Positions 26,448 to 34,294 of a stretch of 34,294 nucleotides of DNA are shown here, in pieces. Positions within the stretch are counted from its first letter, which is position 1; the number at the start of each line of letters is the position of its first letter. This stretch comes from an uncultured Verrucomicrobia subdivision 3 bacterium. Lineage in GTDB: Bacteria; Verrucomicrobiota; Verrucomicrobiia; Limisphaerales; UBA11358. Position numbers and translations under genes: made by a program. The stretch spans positions 1-34,294 of the forward strand of contig CAIKKJ010000170.1 in NCBI GenBank assembly GCA_903827955.1. Reading direction: 5' to 3'. Below the pieces are notes generated by a model that saw only the letters and a program-made list of their open reading frames with translations, had not been told where the DNA came from and did not search any database.

Positions 26448-28478
26448 ATGAATTCACGCTTTGTTCTCGCGCTCGTTCTTTCATGGGCCGCGCTGCTGCC
26501 CGGCTTGGTCTCTGCGGATACGGTCTGGCTGGATGATCTAAATCTTGCCGCCGCCACACAGGGCTATGGTGAGCCGAAGAAAAATTTGTCGGTCAGCGAC
26601 CAACCGCTGGCCATCGGCGGAAAAAAATTTGAGCGCGGCTTTGGCACACACGCGGACGGCTTGCTGAAAATCAACCTCGACGGCGCAGCGCAGAAGTTTT
26701 CCGTGAGCGTGGGCGTGGATGACGATGTGAAAGGCAACGCGGAGGCGAGCATTGAGTTCATCGTGGTGGGCGACGGCAAACAATTGTGGCGAAGCGGCAC
26801 GATGCGCGCCGGCGACGCGGCCAAAGTTTGCGAGGTGGATCTGAGCGGCGTGAAATTGCTCAAGTTGCAGGTGACGGACGCAGGCGATGGCATGTCGTGG
26901 GATCATGCGGATTGGGCGGACGCAAAATTTGAAACGGCGGGCGGAAAAATTTCCGCCACCGGCGGCGAGGAAAAACCCGCCCCGGTTGCGCCGTATATTC
27001 TCACGCCCGCCGCGCCGGCCACGCCGCGCATCAACGGTGCAAATGTCTTCGGTGTGCGCCCCGGCTCACCGTTCCTGTTCACGATCCCGGCGACCGGCGA
27101 GCGGCCGATGAAGTTTTCCGCCAAGAACCTGCCCAGCGGGTTGAAGCTGGATGCCAAAACCGGCCGCATTACGGGAGCCTTGAAAACAAAGGGTGAATTT
27201 ACCGTCACGTTGCGTGCAAAAAATTCGCTCGGCACGGCGGAGAAAAAATTCCGCATCGTCTGCGGCGACCAGATCGCGCTCACGCCGCCGATGGGCTGGA
27301 ACAGTTGGAATTGTTTTGCCGGCGCGGTTTCCGCCGACCGCGTGAAGCGCGCCGCGAACGCGCTTGTTAAGAGCGGTTTGGTCAATCACGGTTGGACTTA
27401 CATCAATGTGGATGATTTCTGGGAAAACCACCGCAATTCAAAGGACAAGACATTGCAAGGACCGTTCCGCGACACGAACGGTTTCATCGTGCCGAATGTG
27501 CGCTTTCCAGACATGAAAGGGCTGGCGGATTATGTTCATGGCCTCGGCTTGAAAATCGGTTTGTATTCGTCACCTGGACCGTGGACGTGCGGCGGTTGCG
27601 CGGCGAGCTGGCAGCATGAGCAGCAGGATGCGCAGACTTATGCCAAGTGGGGTTTTGATTATCTAAAATACGACTGGTGCAGTTATGGTGAAGTTGCGTC
27701 CGGCGGCAATCCCGATGCGAAGGACATTCCGCTCTGGGGTAAGACGGCGACGAACGACGCCGGCGCGATTTATCCCTATACCGTAATGGGTAAATTTTTG
27801 CGCGAACAAAAGCGCGACATCGTTTTCAGCCTGTGCCAATACGGCATGGCCGACGTCTGGAAATGGGGTGGTTCGGTGAACGGCAATTGCTGGCGCACGA
27901 CGGGCGACATTGTAGACACCTGGAAAAGCATGAGCGGCATCGGCTTCCGACAGGACAAGGCCGCGCCATTTGCGAAGCCGGGCAATTGGAACGACCCGGA
28001 CATGCTCATTGTCGGCGAAGTCGGCTGGGGCAGAACGCATCCGACGCGGCTGACGACGGACGAACAATACACGCACATCAGCCTTTGGTGTCTGCTGGCC
28101 TCACCGTTGCTTATCGGCTGTGACATGGAAAAATTTGACGACTTCACGCTGAATCTTTTGAGCAACGACGAAGTGCTGGCGGTGGATCAGGACGAGCTGG
28201 GCAGGGAAGCGACATGCGTCATCACTGCGGGCGATGTGCGCATTTACGAGCGACCACTCGCTGATGGCAGCCAGGCGGTGGGTTTCTTCAACCTCGGCGC
28301 CAAGCCGGTGGAATTGCAGTTTGGTGAATTTGCCAAACTCGGTTTGGTCGGCAAACAAACGGTGCGCGACTTGTGGCGGCAAAAAAATGTGGCCACGGTG
28401 GATGTGGCGAAAGATGCGTTGCCGCTCACGATTCCCGGTCACGGCGTGGTGCTCTATAAATTTACGACCGCCAAGTAA
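26448..28478 (+). CDS. Secreted GH27 alpha-galactosidase with NPCBM and Ig-like domains
   Basis: A 676-residue exported glycosidase. A signal peptide (1-23, ending GLVSA) is followed by an NPCBM carbohydrate-binding domain (24-163, with RGFGTHADG and VGVDDDV), a putative Ig-like domain (180-272, PSGLKLDAKTGRITG) and a GH27 barrel from about 278 (PPMGWNSWNCF, YINVDDFW). The nucleophile is D409 in KYDWC and the acid/base D487 in WRTTGDIVD, both intact. A beta-sandwich closes the protein. It should release terminal alpha-galactose from plant oligosaccharides or galactomannans in the periplasm or outside. It is divergent from rdgB and has no transport or regulatory partner nearby. Confidence 0.95.
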   Translation: MNSRFVLALVLSWAALLPGLVSADTVWLDDLNLAAATQGYGEPKKNLSVSDQPLAIGGKKFERGFGTHADGLLKINLDGAAQKFSVSVGVDDDVKGNAEASIEFIVVGDGKQLWRSGTMRAGDAAKVCEVDLSGVKLLKLQVTDAGDGMSWDHADWADAKFETAGGKISATGGEEKPAPVAPYILTPAAPATPRINGANVFGVRPGSPFLFTIPATGERPMKFSAKNLPSGLKLDAKTGRITGALKTKGEFTVTLRAKNSLGTAEKKFRIVCGDQIALTPPMGWNSWNCFAGAVSADRVKRAANALVKSGLVNHGWTYINVDDFWENHRNSKDKTLQGPFRDTNGFIVPNVRFPDMKGLADYVHGLGLKIGLYSSPGPWTCGGCAASWQHEQQDAQTYAKWGFDYLKYDWCSYGEVASGGNPDAKDIPLWGKTATNDAGAIYPYTVMGKFLREQKRDIVFSLCQYGMADVWKWGGSVNGNCWRTTGDIVDTWKSMSGIGFRQDKAAPFAKPGNWNDPDMLIVGEVGWGRTHPTRLTTDEQYTHISLWCLLASPLLIGCDMEKFDDFTLNLLSNDEVLAVDQDELGREATCVITAGDVRIYERPLADGSQAVGFFNLGAKPVELQFGEFAKLGLVGKQTVRDLWRQKNVATVDVAKDALPLTIPGHGVVLYKFTTAK

Positions 28479-28518
28479 GGAGAAATTTCCAGCCGCCAGA
28501 AGGCGCAGAAAACGCAAA

Positions 28519-28545
28519 AGGCAAGCGCGTCCCGCTTGGCGTCTT
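28519..28545 (+). terminator. Weak hairpin after the alpha-galactosidase gene
   Basis: An 8-bp stem with one mismatch (28520-28527 with 28533-28540) is followed by a short T-rich stretch. Words such as CGCAGAAAACGCAAAAGG just before it look like yet another dispersed repeat, so this may not be a true terminator. Confidence 0.3.
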
Positions 28546-28567
28546 TATGGTTGGACAGGCCGGCGAT

Positions 28568-28912
28568 TTAATCCAGCAACTCCGCCAGCCGCGTGTTCTG
28601 GCGTTTCAGTTTTTCCAGCAGCCGGTCGTAGCGATGGATATGTAGCACGGCGCGCGTAATGAGATAAATCCCCAGCACAACGAGGCCAAGGTTCAGCAGC
28701 ACCAGCGGCACCAGCCAGTGCATGACTTCGTGAATGTCGTAAGATTTGGACGTGGCGATGAGCACGCTCAAGACCGTGAGCGGAAACGCAAACACCGCGA
28801 TGCCCGTGCGGAGTGCCGAGAGCGACGTGCGCTTTTCGGCGAGTAACAACTGCACTTCGTTGAAGGTCGTCGTGTCGAGCACGTTTCCATCGTTGTCGGG
28901 CGGCATTTTCAT
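28568..28912 (-). CDS. DUF202-like small membrane protein
   Basis: A 114-residue protein with two clear helices (about 37-55 and 66-88). The segment LLLAEKRTSLSALRTGIAVFAFPLTV matches the 'laaeRT.La..Rta' signature of DUF202/YidH-type proteins, and the C-terminus is a charged helix (HRYDRLLEKLKRQNTRLAELLD) likely to form a coiled coil. The family has no known reaction. It starts three bases after the peptidase stop, on the same strand, so it is probably the last gene of that transcript. Confidence 0.65.
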   Translation of the reverse strand: MKMPPDNDGNVLDTTTFNEVQLLLAEKRTSLSALRTGIAVFAFPLTVLSVLIATSKSYDIHEVMHWLVPLVLLNLGLVVLGIYLITRAVLHIHRYDRLLEKLKRQNTRLAELLD

Positions 28913-28915
28913 GGC

Positions 28916-30832
28916 TTATTTTATTGCGGGTGAATCGGCAGCCGCTTCTGCCGTCAGCGCATGAATGATATCTGTCATGAGATCCGGCTTTGATATATCG
29001 CGCACCAGCACGGGATATTTCTCGCCACCATGATATTCCAGCTTGATGGTCTTGTAAAAATCTTCGTTCACCGTGAGCAACTCGATGGGCGCGCTGTTGG
29101 TTGCGGCGGACTTCACGGCGTCGCGCAAAATTTTTGCCGACCACGCGCGGCCATCCACGGCGACGAGCTTCATGCCTTGAAATATTCCAGCTTTGTCAGC
29201 GGGCGAACCGGGCAGCACGTCGCCGATGCCGCCATCGGTGCTAAGCGTGAAGCCGAGCGAATAATTCAAGTCCGTGAACTTGCGCTGACCTTCGCGGATT
29301 TTCAGGAACGACGGAACTTCGTTCGTGTAAGCGAGCCGCCAGCCGCCGTGCTCGATGCCGCCAACGGGCGCGTGGGTATTAATCTCGTAAATGCGTTTCT
29401 GAAAAAAGCTTTTCCAGTCGTAAGGCGCAACTTCGTTGAGTGTCTTCAACACGTCGTCGAAGGAGTAGGGGACGACCTTGGGCGCGGAACTTTCGCCGCC
29501 GTGAAATTTTTTGCAGAAGTCGTCCAATGATTGTTTGCCACTTGTCTGTTCGCGGATGAGGGTGTCGGCCTCCAGCCAGATCAGGTCGCCCTCGGGATAA
29601 AAATCCACGCTACGCCTGCGGCTGACGCCCACGCCCGGCGAATCGTAAAGCAGTTGCGCGGCGATGGCGGTGTCGGCGAGCGCGCGCCACGAACGTCCGT
29701 CACGGTGGTCGAGCATCGCGGCGGTGAGCGCGAAGGCGGCGCGGAAATTCGTCGCCGTCATCAGCCCGCTGCGCGTGGCGAGGACTTTGCCGAGATAATC
29801 CGTGAGACCTTCATAGACCCAGAGCAGTTCGCCCTGCATTGGCTGCTGGTAATCCGGCGTGGCAAGCCCGGCGGGTCGGCGGAATTTTCCGTTCCACGAA
29901 TGCGTCATCTCATGCGGCAGCAGGTCGGCGCTGGCGGTGCGCGAGTCTTCGTCGGTCAGAAAATTTTCCGCGGTGCGGTTGTCGCTTGATTCGTGATGCT
30001 CCAAACCGAAGTGTGCGACGTGGTCGCTCAACGTCAGCAGGAAGTGATAATCGCGGTAATGATGCGCGCCGAACAGCGCGTTCGCTTCGTGGACCAGCCG
30101 CGTGAAGCGCGCTTCATCCTCTGGCTTCATCTCCAGATCGGCAGCACTATCGGCGACGATGTGGATGTAATACGAAACTTTTTCACCTGGCGTCAGGTCG
30201 ATCGTGCGGAAAAATTCCCCGGCCAGCACCGGCGAATCAATGAGCGTTTCCAGCGGGGCAGGGGAGAATTCCACCTTGCCAGGTTTTGTTCTCGTCGAGG
30301 TTTCGATGGGCAGCGCCGTTCCGAATTTCCAACCAGCCGGAAGTTGCAACGTAGCGACGAAAGGGGTTTTCAGCGGCGCGTCCGTCTGCGAATACAGCAG
30401 CAGTTGGTTCCAACTCAAGTCCAGTAATTTTGTCGTGGATGAACCACCGGACGAGTATGAGCCGCCGCCCGCCGACAGGAGGAAATCAAATGACACATCT
30501 ATCGCATCCGTGTCCGCTGGCACGACGAGATGAAACGTGAACATGTCCTCCGCATCGCGTTGCCAGTCAAGCGGGATGCCGTTGGCGGAAAATTTCAGGC
30601 CAGTCACGTTGTTGACCGGGCCGGTGGGCGAATGTTCGCCGGGGATCCACTTGGGATAAAACAGTGTGAGTTTGCCGGGCGCTGCCGGCATGTGCAGGCG
30701 CGTGTGCAACAGGTTGCGCGGTGCGTCCGTGGCGTCCACGTCGAGCGATATCGGCTTGTTCTCGCCAAACACCGAAGCGGCCAGCAGAGTGGACGCGATG
30801 AGCGTGGCAAAAAATCCTTGTTTGATTTCCAT
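28916..30832 (-). CDS. M61 family metallopeptidase with PDZ domain
   Basis: A 638-residue exported zinc peptidase. A signal peptide (1-23, LIASTLLAASVFG) leads into the M61 N-terminal beta domain (KWIPGEHSPTGPVNNVTGL), then the catalytic domain with GLEHHESS (277-283), the zinc motif HEMTHSW (H307, E308, H311) and third ligand E341 (LLWVYEGLTDYLG). A PDZ domain covers about 515-600 (GIGDVLPGSPADKAGIFQGMKLVAVDG). Relatives are glycyl aminopeptidases with a preference for Gly or Ala at the N-terminus. The DUF202-like gene follows after three bases. Confidence 0.93.
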   Translation of the reverse strand: MEIKQGFFATLIASTLLAASVFGENKPISLDVDATDAPRNLLHTRLHMPAAPGKLTLFYPKWIPGEHSPTGPVNNVTGLKFSANGIPLDWQRDAEDMFTFHLVVPADTDAIDVSFDFLLSAGGGSYSSGGSSTTKLLDLSWNQLLLYSQTDAPLKTPFVATLQLPAGWKFGTALPIETSTRTKPGKVEFSPAPLETLIDSPVLAGEFFRTIDLTPGEKVSYYIHIVADSAADLEMKPEDEARFTRLVHEANALFGAHHYRDYHFLLTLSDHVAHFGLEHHESSDNRTAENFLTDEDSRTASADLLPHEMTHSWNGKFRRPAGLATPDYQQPMQGELLWVYEGLTDYLGKVLATRSGLMTATNFRAAFALTAAMLDHRDGRSWRALADTAIAAQLLYDSPGVGVSRRRSVDFYPEGDLIWLEADTLIREQTSGKQSLDDFCKKFHGGESSAPKVVPYSFDDVLKTLNEVAPYDWKSFFQKRIYEINTHAPVGGIEHGGWRLAYTNEVPSFLKIREGQRKFTDLNYSLGFTLSTDGGIGDVLPGSPADKAGIFQGMKLVAVDGRAWSAKILRDAVKSAATNSAPIELLTVNEDFYKTIKLEYHGGEKYPVLVRDISKPDLMTDIIHALTAEAAADSPAIK

Positions 30833-30846
30833 GCCGACACGATGTC

Positions 30847-30889
30847 CAAAACCGGCGGGAAAGGGAATGAGAAATTTATTTCCTGCCGG
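30847..30889 (-). terminator. Likely terminator of the ClpX-like gene
   Basis: Inverted arms 30852-30862 and 30879-30889 match at 10 of 11 positions; read on the minus strand the stem ends in TTTT. The upper arm lies within the last codons of the ClpX-like gene, so the stem overlaps its end. Confidence 0.5.
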
Positions 30890-32072
30890 CGAGCAAGCCG
30901 CACAAAGTCGCTGCGGGCGACTCCACCAGCTTCGCGGTCACGGCAAACTTTTTAACGCGGCTGGAAGGCAGTTGAAATTTGAAATCACGGAAGACGCGTT
31001 CGCAAATGGTCATCAGGCCCCGCGCGCCGGTCTGTTCATTCACGGCCAGTTCGGCAAGGCGACGCAGGCCATCGTCCTTGAAATCGCAGTGGATGCCGTA
31101 AGCGGCGAAGGCCCGTTCGTATTGATGAATCAAGCTGCTCTCGCTTTTGCGGAGGACGTTGAATAAATCATCCGTGTCCAAGCCGTGACACGCCACGCGC
31201 ACCGGCAGCCGACCGACGAATTCCGGTTCCAACCCGTAGGTGATGAGATCGGCAGTGGAGGTCTGAGCAATCAATTGATCCGTCGCCTGCTTGATCTTCG
31301 CGCCAAGACGATGCCGCACAATTTCTTCGATGCCCGAGAACGCGCCGCTGACGATGAATAATATGTGCCGCGTGTTAATCGTTTCCGGCTGCGCCCCGCC
31401 GCCGCCGCGCATCGCGGACATCGCGCTTTGCAATTGTCCGGTCATGTCGTTCGGCGAGACTACCGGCACATCGCCGTCTTCCATCAGCTTGAGTAAATTG
31501 GTTTGCACGCCGCGGCCGGACACATCGCGTCCGCCGCTGTCGCCGCGCGTCGCAAGTTTGTCCACCTCGTCGAGATAGATGATGCCGTGCTCGGCCTTCT
31601 TCACATCGCCACCGGCACGCCGCAGGAGGTCGCGCACCAGATCATCCACATCGCCGCCAACGTAGCCGGTCTCGCTGAACTTCGTCGCGTCCGCCTTCAC
31701 GAACGGCACGCCGATGAGTTCCGCCGCCGAGCGAATCAAGTGCGTCTTGCCCACGCCGGTCGGGCCGAGCAGTAGCACGTTTTGCTTTTGATAAAACGGC
31801 GCGGCCTGGCCTTCGAGCGTGAGCCGGACGTGTTGAAAATGATCGCACAGTGCCACGCTCAAAACTTTTTTTGCCTCGCGCTGGCCGATGACGAAACGGT
31901 TCAAATGCTTGGCGATATTGGCGGGCTTGAGATTGAAACTGAACTGCGCCTCGGCTGGCGCGGCGGTTTCCACCACGCCGGGTTTGGACAATCGCGCAGC
32001 GCGAATTTTTTTCGGCACGCCTGCTGTAATGGGGCCGAGATCGTTGGGTTCTCTATGGTTGGAAGATGACAT
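30876..32072 (-). CDS. ClpX-like AAA+ unfoldase lacking the zinc domain and IGF loop
   Basis: A 398-residue AAA+ ATPase closely related to ClpX. Intact elements: Walker A GPTGVGKT (103-110), pore loop GYVG (136-139), Walker B IIYLDEVDK, arginine finger in EFVGRLP, and sensor-2 in TGARGL. Missing: the N-terminal four-cysteine zinc domain (replaced by a basic, poorly ordered 45-residue stretch), and the IGF loop that docks onto ClpP; SGAFSGIEEIVRHRLGAKIK runs straight through where the loop should be, about eight residues short. It should unfold or remodel substrates without handing them to ClpP. ATG 32072 is preferred to TTG 32078. It is two bases from the upstream hydrolase stop. Confidence 0.88.
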   Translation of the reverse strand: MSSSNHREPNDLGPITAGVPKKIRAARLSKPGVVETAAPAEAQFSFNLKPANIAKHLNRFVIGQREAKKVLSVALCDHFQHVRLTLEGQAAPFYQKQNVLLLGPTGVGKTHLIRSAAELIGVPFVKADATKFSETGYVGGDVDDLVRDLLRRAGGDVKKAEHGIIYLDEVDKLATRGDSGGRDVSGRGVQTNLLKLMEDGDVPVVSPNDMTGQLQSAMSAMRGGGGAQPETINTRHILFIVSGAFSGIEEIVRHRLGAKIKQATDQLIAQTSTADLITYGLEPEFVGRLPVRVACHGLDTDDLFNVLRKSESSLIHQYERAFAAYGIHCDFKDDGLRRLAELAVNEQTGARGLMTICERVFRDFKFQLPSSRVKKFAVTAKLVESPAATLCGLLAGRK

Positions 32073-32074
32073 TT

Positions 32075-32956
32075 TCAACTTTTGTTTTTGAAAAAATTTC
32101 CGGCGCTTAAATTGGTTTTACCGGTCTGCCAGAATTCGACGACGGCCTTCCAAAATGTTTCCGGACTTTCGCCGAGTTCAACGTGGTTGCAGCCAGGATA
32201 TTCCCACAACCGTTTTGGTCCAGCGTAGCCATCGAAAAGCCGGTGGCCAAAACTTGCAGGAATCACCTCATCCTTCCCATCCACCATGACGCCGACCAGC
32301 CCGTGATAGCCGCGCAGATAATCTTCCGAACGAAAATCATCGTGCAAAAGCCAGCGTGCGGGCAGAAACGGATAGTGGCTTTGGGCGACATCGGCCAGCC
32401 GGTGATACGGTGAAAGCAGCATGAGACCAGTGATTTTCCCCGGAAACTTGCCGGCCAAGTATGCAGCGACCCCGGTGCCAAGTGATTCACCGATGAGATA
32501 AACGGGCTTGTTGGTATCCAGCAAAGGAAATGCTTCGTTCGCGGCGGCCAACAAACTTTCCCGACTTGGCGTTCCTGATCGGTCTTCGTAACCGGGATAT
32601 TCCAAAACATAAAAATCCAGCGGGGCCTCCGGTTGGATGACATCAGCGTAAACTGCGCAATGAACCGCCGTGCTGCCGTTGCCATACAACATAAAAACGC
32701 TGCCCACCGTCGGCTGGTTGGTGGCGAGACGCTTCAGGCCGATGAACTGACCGGTGGCATTCGTCCAGCGTCCCATGCGCGCTTCGTGCGCCAGTTGATC
32801 CACCTGTTCAGCCGAGCGGACGATGGGATGATACAGTAGGCTCCGTTGAAAAATAAAAACCAGCACGCATACACCCGCATAAAAAATCACCAGCGCGACC
32901 AGCATAAGCCGGATCCAGCGGAATAAAATCCCGGGCGCTTTTGATTTTTGTTCCAT
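32075..32956 (-). CDS. Membrane-anchored alpha/beta hydrolase
   Basis: A 293-residue protein with one N-terminal helix (about 13-37) and a soluble alpha/beta-hydrolase domain. The triad appears as S158 in the nucleophile elbow YLIGESLGTG, D229 in VMVDGKDEVIP and H258 in GCNHVELGE. YVLEYPGYEDRSGTPS is typical of the BEM46/ABHD13-like group. The substrate is unknown; relatives include lipases, thioesterases and peptidases. It is encoded two bases before the ClpX-like gene, so the two are almost certainly translated from one mRNA, a coupling that may be functional. Confidence 0.85.
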   Translation of the reverse strand: MEQKSKAPGILFRWIRLMLVALVIFYAGVCVLVFIFQRSLLYHPIVRSAEQVDQLAHEARMGRWTNATGQFIGLKRLATNQPTVGSVFMLYGNGSTAVHCAVYADVIQPEAPLDFYVLEYPGYEDRSGTPSRESLLAAANEAFPLLDTNKPVYLIGESLGTGVAAYLAGKFPGKITGLMLLSPYHRLADVAQSHYPFLPARWLLHDDFRSEDYLRGYHGLVGVMVDGKDEVIPASFGHRLFDGYAGPKRLWEYPGCNHVELGESPETFWKAVVEFWQTGKTNLSAGNFFKNKS

Positions 32957-32992
32957 GCGGCGATGATGGCAAAATCCCTGCGGTTGAGAATT

Positions 32993-33025
32993 AAAAAGGC
33001 GGACGGAAATTTCCGTCCGCCTTTT
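32993..33025 (-). terminator. Rho-independent terminator of ahcY
   Basis: A perfect 32-base palindrome (32994-33025). Read on the minus strand, the G/C-rich stem is followed by a run of five T, 14 bases after the ahcY stop. It may also serve weakly in the other direction. Confidence 0.88.
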
Positions 33026-33039
33026 GTGTGTTTTATTTT

Positions 33040-34294
33040 TTAGTAGCGGTAGTGTTCCGGCTTGTAAGGACCTTCGGACGGCACGCCGAGGTATTCGGCC
33101 TGGGCCTTGGTCAGTTTGGTCAGCACCACGCCGATTTTTTCCAAGTGCAAACGCGCGACTTCTTCGTCGAGCTTCTTCGGCAGGCGATAGACGGTGTTCT
33201 CGTATTTGTCCTTGTTCGCCCAGAGATCAATCTGCGCGAGCGTCTGGTTCGTGAACGAGTTGGACATGACGAACGACGGATGGCCGGTGGCGCAGCCGAG
33301 GTTCACGAGGCGGCCTTCGGCGAGCATGTAAATGCTCTTGTTGCCGGGCAGATAGTAGCGGTCGTATTGCGGCTTGATGTTCTCGATGGTCACGCCTTTT
33401 TGTTTCTTGAGCGCGTCCACTTGGATTTCGTTGTCGAAATGGCCGATGTTACAAACGATTGCCTGGTCCTTCATCGCCAACATGTGCGCGACGGTGACAA
33501 TGTCGCAGTTACCCGTCGTCGTGACGTAAATGTCGCCGACGCCGAGTGTGCTCTCGATGGTGTTGACTTCGAAACCTTCCATCGCGGCTTGCAGCGCGTT
33601 GATCGGATCAATTTCGGTGACGACCACGCGCGAACCATAAGCGCGGAGCGAATGCGCACAGCCTTTGCCTACATCGCCATAACCGCAGACCACGGCAACT
33701 TTCCCTGCGAGCATGACGTCGGTGGCGCGCTTGATGCCGTCCGCGAGGGATTCGCGGCAGCCGTAGAGATTGTCGAACTTCGACTTGGTGACGGAGTCGT
33801 TCACGTTGATGGCGGGCACGAGCAACTTTCCGGCTTCTTTCATCTGATAGAGGCGATGCACACCTGTCGTGGTCTCTTCGGAAACGCCGCGCCAATCTTT
33901 GACGATCTTCGTCCACAGACCGGGCCTCTCTTTCGCGAGGCGGCGGAGCAAAGCCTTAACGACGGAAACTTCGTGGCTGTCGCCCTTGGATTCGTAGGCC
34001 CACTTGGAACCTTTTTCCAATTCGTAACCTTTGTGGATGAGTAGGGTCACGTCGCCACCGTCGTCAACGACGAGCTGCGGACCTTTGTCGCCAGGAAACA
34101 AAATGGCCTTGAGCGTGAGTTCCCAATATTCTTCGAGCGTCTCGCCTTTCCACGCGAACACCGGCGTGCCGGTCGCGGCAATCGCGGCGGCGGCGTGGTC
34201 TTGCGTGGAGAAAATGTTGCAGCTCGCCCAGCGGACGTCCGCGCCGATGGCGACGAGCGTTTCGATGAGGACGGCAGTCTGGATCGTCATGTGC
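33040..34294 (-). CDS. ahcY: S-adenosylhomocysteinase, 5' end cut by the window edge
   Basis: At least 417 residues of an NAD-dependent enzyme that splits S-adenosylhomocysteine to adenosine and homocysteine, completing the methyl-transfer cycle. Recognisable blocks: [37 protein letters not shown], the [11 protein letters not shown] segment, [21 protein letters not shown], the NAD motif [10 protein letters not shown], and the conserved C-terminus KPEHYRY. In the family the MTIQTAVL block follows 'LH' at around residue 55-60, and the bases at 34291-34294 continue the frame with a histidine codon, so this ATG is internal and the true start lies outside the window. Confidence 0.97.
   Translation of the reverse strand, partial: HMTIQTAVLIETLVAIGADVRWASCNIFSTQDHAAAAIAATGTPVFAWKGETLEEYWELTLKAILFPGDKGPQLVVDDGGDVTLLIHKGYELEKGSKWAYESKGDSHEVSVVKALLRRLAKERPGLWTKIVKDWRGVSEETTTGVHRLYQMKEAGKLLVPAINVNDSVTKSKFDNLYGCRESLADGIKRATDVMLAGKVAVVCGYGDVGKGCAHSLRAYGSRVVVTEIDPINALQAAMEGFEVNTIESTLGVGDIYVTTTGNCDIVTVAHMLAMKDQAIVCNIGHFDNEIQVDALKKQKGVTIENIKPQYDRYYLPGNKSIYMLAEGRLVNLGCATGHPSFVMSNSFTNQTLAQIDLWANKDKYENTVYRLPKKLDEEVARLHLEKIGVVLTKLTKAQAEYLGVPSEGPYKPEHYRY

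Noticed and set aside
26378-26557. Upstream extension of rdgB on the minus strand
   Set aside because: The additional 60 residues overlap the start of the alpha-galactosidase gene and precede a standard RdgB N-terminus.

Overview
This GC-rich, gene-dense window most likely comes from a bacterial chromosome of the Verrucomicrobiota, perhaps the Pedosphaera/Limisphaera side. That placement is inference. It rests on a ValRS with a long insertion before its DVLDTWFSS motif, an RsmH with a basic N-terminal extension, several families of short palindromic repeats in gaps and inside genes, and start codons that mostly lack a clear Shine-Dalgarno sequence. No rRNA, tRNA, CRISPR array, transposase or phage gene was seen, and no gene-free stretch exceeds 300 bases. 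The longest, 19416-19616 before valS, holds no feature I can support.

Layout. 33-1312: two tandem DUF2975 membrane proteins and a small XRE-type regulator. 1405-6605: an O-antigen-ligase-like membrane protein with TPRs, a secreted FecR-domain protein behind a strong sigma70-type promoter, and a CHASE2 adenylate cyclase; this looks like an envelope and cAMP signalling group. 6700-10734: coaD, a small membrane protein, then yceD-rpmF-plsX-fabH (ribosome and fatty-acid start cluster) and a PilZ-like protein, closed by a clear terminator. 10826-13151: a 2-hydroxyacid dehydrogenase, a secreted phosphodiester glycosidase and a cysteine-cluster protein. 13158-14219 (minus): rsmH. 14273-17864: an unknown polytopic membrane protein, a BaiN/HI0933-type flavoprotein and citramalate synthase.

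17865-19382 (minus): an Aer-like PAS protein and a HAMP/MA chemotaxis signalling protein, in the same reading frame and separated by one TGA stop plus one codon. 19617-22661: valS, with a double-hairpin palindrome inside its coding sequence. 22780-25710: a KefB-type antiporter, an inositol monophosphatase-like enzyme and a small membrane protein. 25697-26377 (minus): rdgB, also carrying a repeat-derived in-frame insertion. 26448-28478: a secreted GH27 alpha-galactosidase with an NPCBM domain. 28568-32956 (minus): a DUF202-like protein, an M61 peptidase, a ClpX-like ATPase lacking both its zinc domain and the ClpP-docking IGF loop, and a membrane-anchored alpha/beta hydrolase. 33040-34294 (minus): ahcY, cut by the window edge.

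Most genes are housekeeping. The points that stand out are palindromic elements domesticated inside two essential-type genes, the split PAS/MCP receptor, and the ClpP-uncoupled ClpX relative beside a membrane hydrolase.
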